The position numbers were made by a program, and so were the translations under genes. A stretch of 5,285 nucleotides of DNA from Helicobacteraceae bacterium UBA6016 (GTDB taxonomy: Bacteria > Campylobacterota > Campylobacteria > Campylobacterales > UBA6016), in the NCBI GenBank assembly GCA_002428055.1, contig DIZY01000056.1:708-5992 (forward strand). The letters are read 5' to 3'. This document shows, piece after piece, positions 4,962 through 5,285 of the stretch. The notes beneath the pieces were generated by a model, which made no database searches, was not told the origin of the DNA, and was given only the letters and a program-made list of their open reading frames with translations. The first letter of the stretch is position 1. Each line of letters starts with the position of its first letter.

Positions 4962-5285
4962 ATGCGCATAGCAAACTTTACGCTTTCAAGTAAGATTTTG
5001 GCGAGCTTTATTGCGGCCTCTTTGGCTGTTTTTTTGTATATAGCTTACTCTGTCGTTGTTAGCGTAAAGACGAGTACATACATCTCCGAAAAAGAAAAAG
5101 CCGGTATTCTCCTTGACTCGGTGGCCAGCGAGATAGGTATGAGCCTGTATCTTGGGTTTGACGCACAAGGCGTACAGAAGGCAAAAGAGCTTTTGAGTTA
5201 TCCGGATGTACTTTCGGTTAGCATAATGACGGCATCGGGGAGAACAATCGGGCATTTTGGGGCGATGAATTTGGGTGACGATGCG
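4962..5285 (+). CDS. CHASE8-type membrane sensor, N-terminal part (runs off right edge)
   Basis: The 108 codons before the window end show a short cytoplasmic start, a hydrophobic helix (about residues 11-34, ILASFIAASLAVFLYIAY) and a periplasmic segment. The latter reads GILLDSVASEIGMSLYLGFD (48-67), KAKELLSYPDVLSVSIMTASG (73-93, given as two blocks with Q72 before) and R94-TIGHFG. The layout of AxxL-like helix, a helix with LxxxPDV, then a strand ending in a SGR turn is that of CHASE8 sensor domains, as found in YfiN/DgcN. Such proteins continue with a second membrane helix, HAMP and an output domain, commonly GGDEF and sometimes histidine kinase. None of that is in the window. The ATG directly follows the TAG of the YfiR-like gene, with GAGGA 11 nt upstream. 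The partnership with the YfiR-like protein mirrors YfiR-YfiN, but the output is unknown. Confidence 0.8.
   Translation, partial: MRIANFTLSSKILASFIAASLAVFLYIAYSVVVSVKTSTYISEKEKAGILLDSVASEIGMSLYLGFDAQGVQKAKELLSYPDVLSVSIMTASGRTIGHFGAMNLGDDA

Noticed and set aside
4498..5255. Minus-strand open frames over the YfiR-like and sensor genes (4498-4761 and 4986-5255)
   Set aside because: Antisense shadows of genes with a signal peptide, a membrane helix and tight operon spacing.

Overview
The window reads as chromosomal DNA of a Campylobacterota (epsilonproteobacterial) species. The signs are moderately AT-rich genes with frequent ATA and AGA codons, T-rich promoters with good -10 boxes and no clear -35, a small SRP RNA, and protein families familiar from Sulfurimonas, Sulfurospirillum and Campylobacter relatives. 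I cannot fix the genus from sequence alone. Nothing in it looks like an insertion sequence, prophage or CRISPR array.

Left part, minus strand (1-1150): the N-terminal part of a MoxR-type AAA+ ATPase runs off the left edge. Upstream of it on the same strand lie ppnP (nucleoside phosphorylase), with a perfect inverted repeat after its stop, and a serine tRNA with anticodon GGA. The tRNA is preceded by about 120 nt of strongly structured sequence that looks like an unassigned minus-strand RNA or a long tRNA leader, with a TATAAT box behind it.

Middle (1150-2262): the stretch 1011-1476 has no protein gene and is an RNA locus. The serine tRNA and its leader go left. The SRP 4.5S-type RNA (ffs) goes right from a divergent promoter. 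The SRP RNA converges on a class I SAM-dependent methyltransferase read from the minus strand.

Right part, plus strand (2412-5285): three genes abut with no intergenic base. They encode a TonB-dependent outer-membrane receptor, a secreted YfiR-like (DUF4154-type) periplasmic protein, and the start of a membrane sensor with an N-terminal transmembrane helix and a CHASE8-like periplasmic domain, cut by the right edge. The set spans outer membrane, periplasm and inner membrane. It suggests a receptor-coupled signalling module in which a periplasmic YfiR-like protein links uptake or occupancy of an outer-membrane receptor to an inner-membrane sensor. The sensor output domain (GGDEF, histidine kinase or other) lies outside the window, so the signalling output is unknown. 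The methyltransferase is divergent from this operon across a 149-nt shared promoter region.
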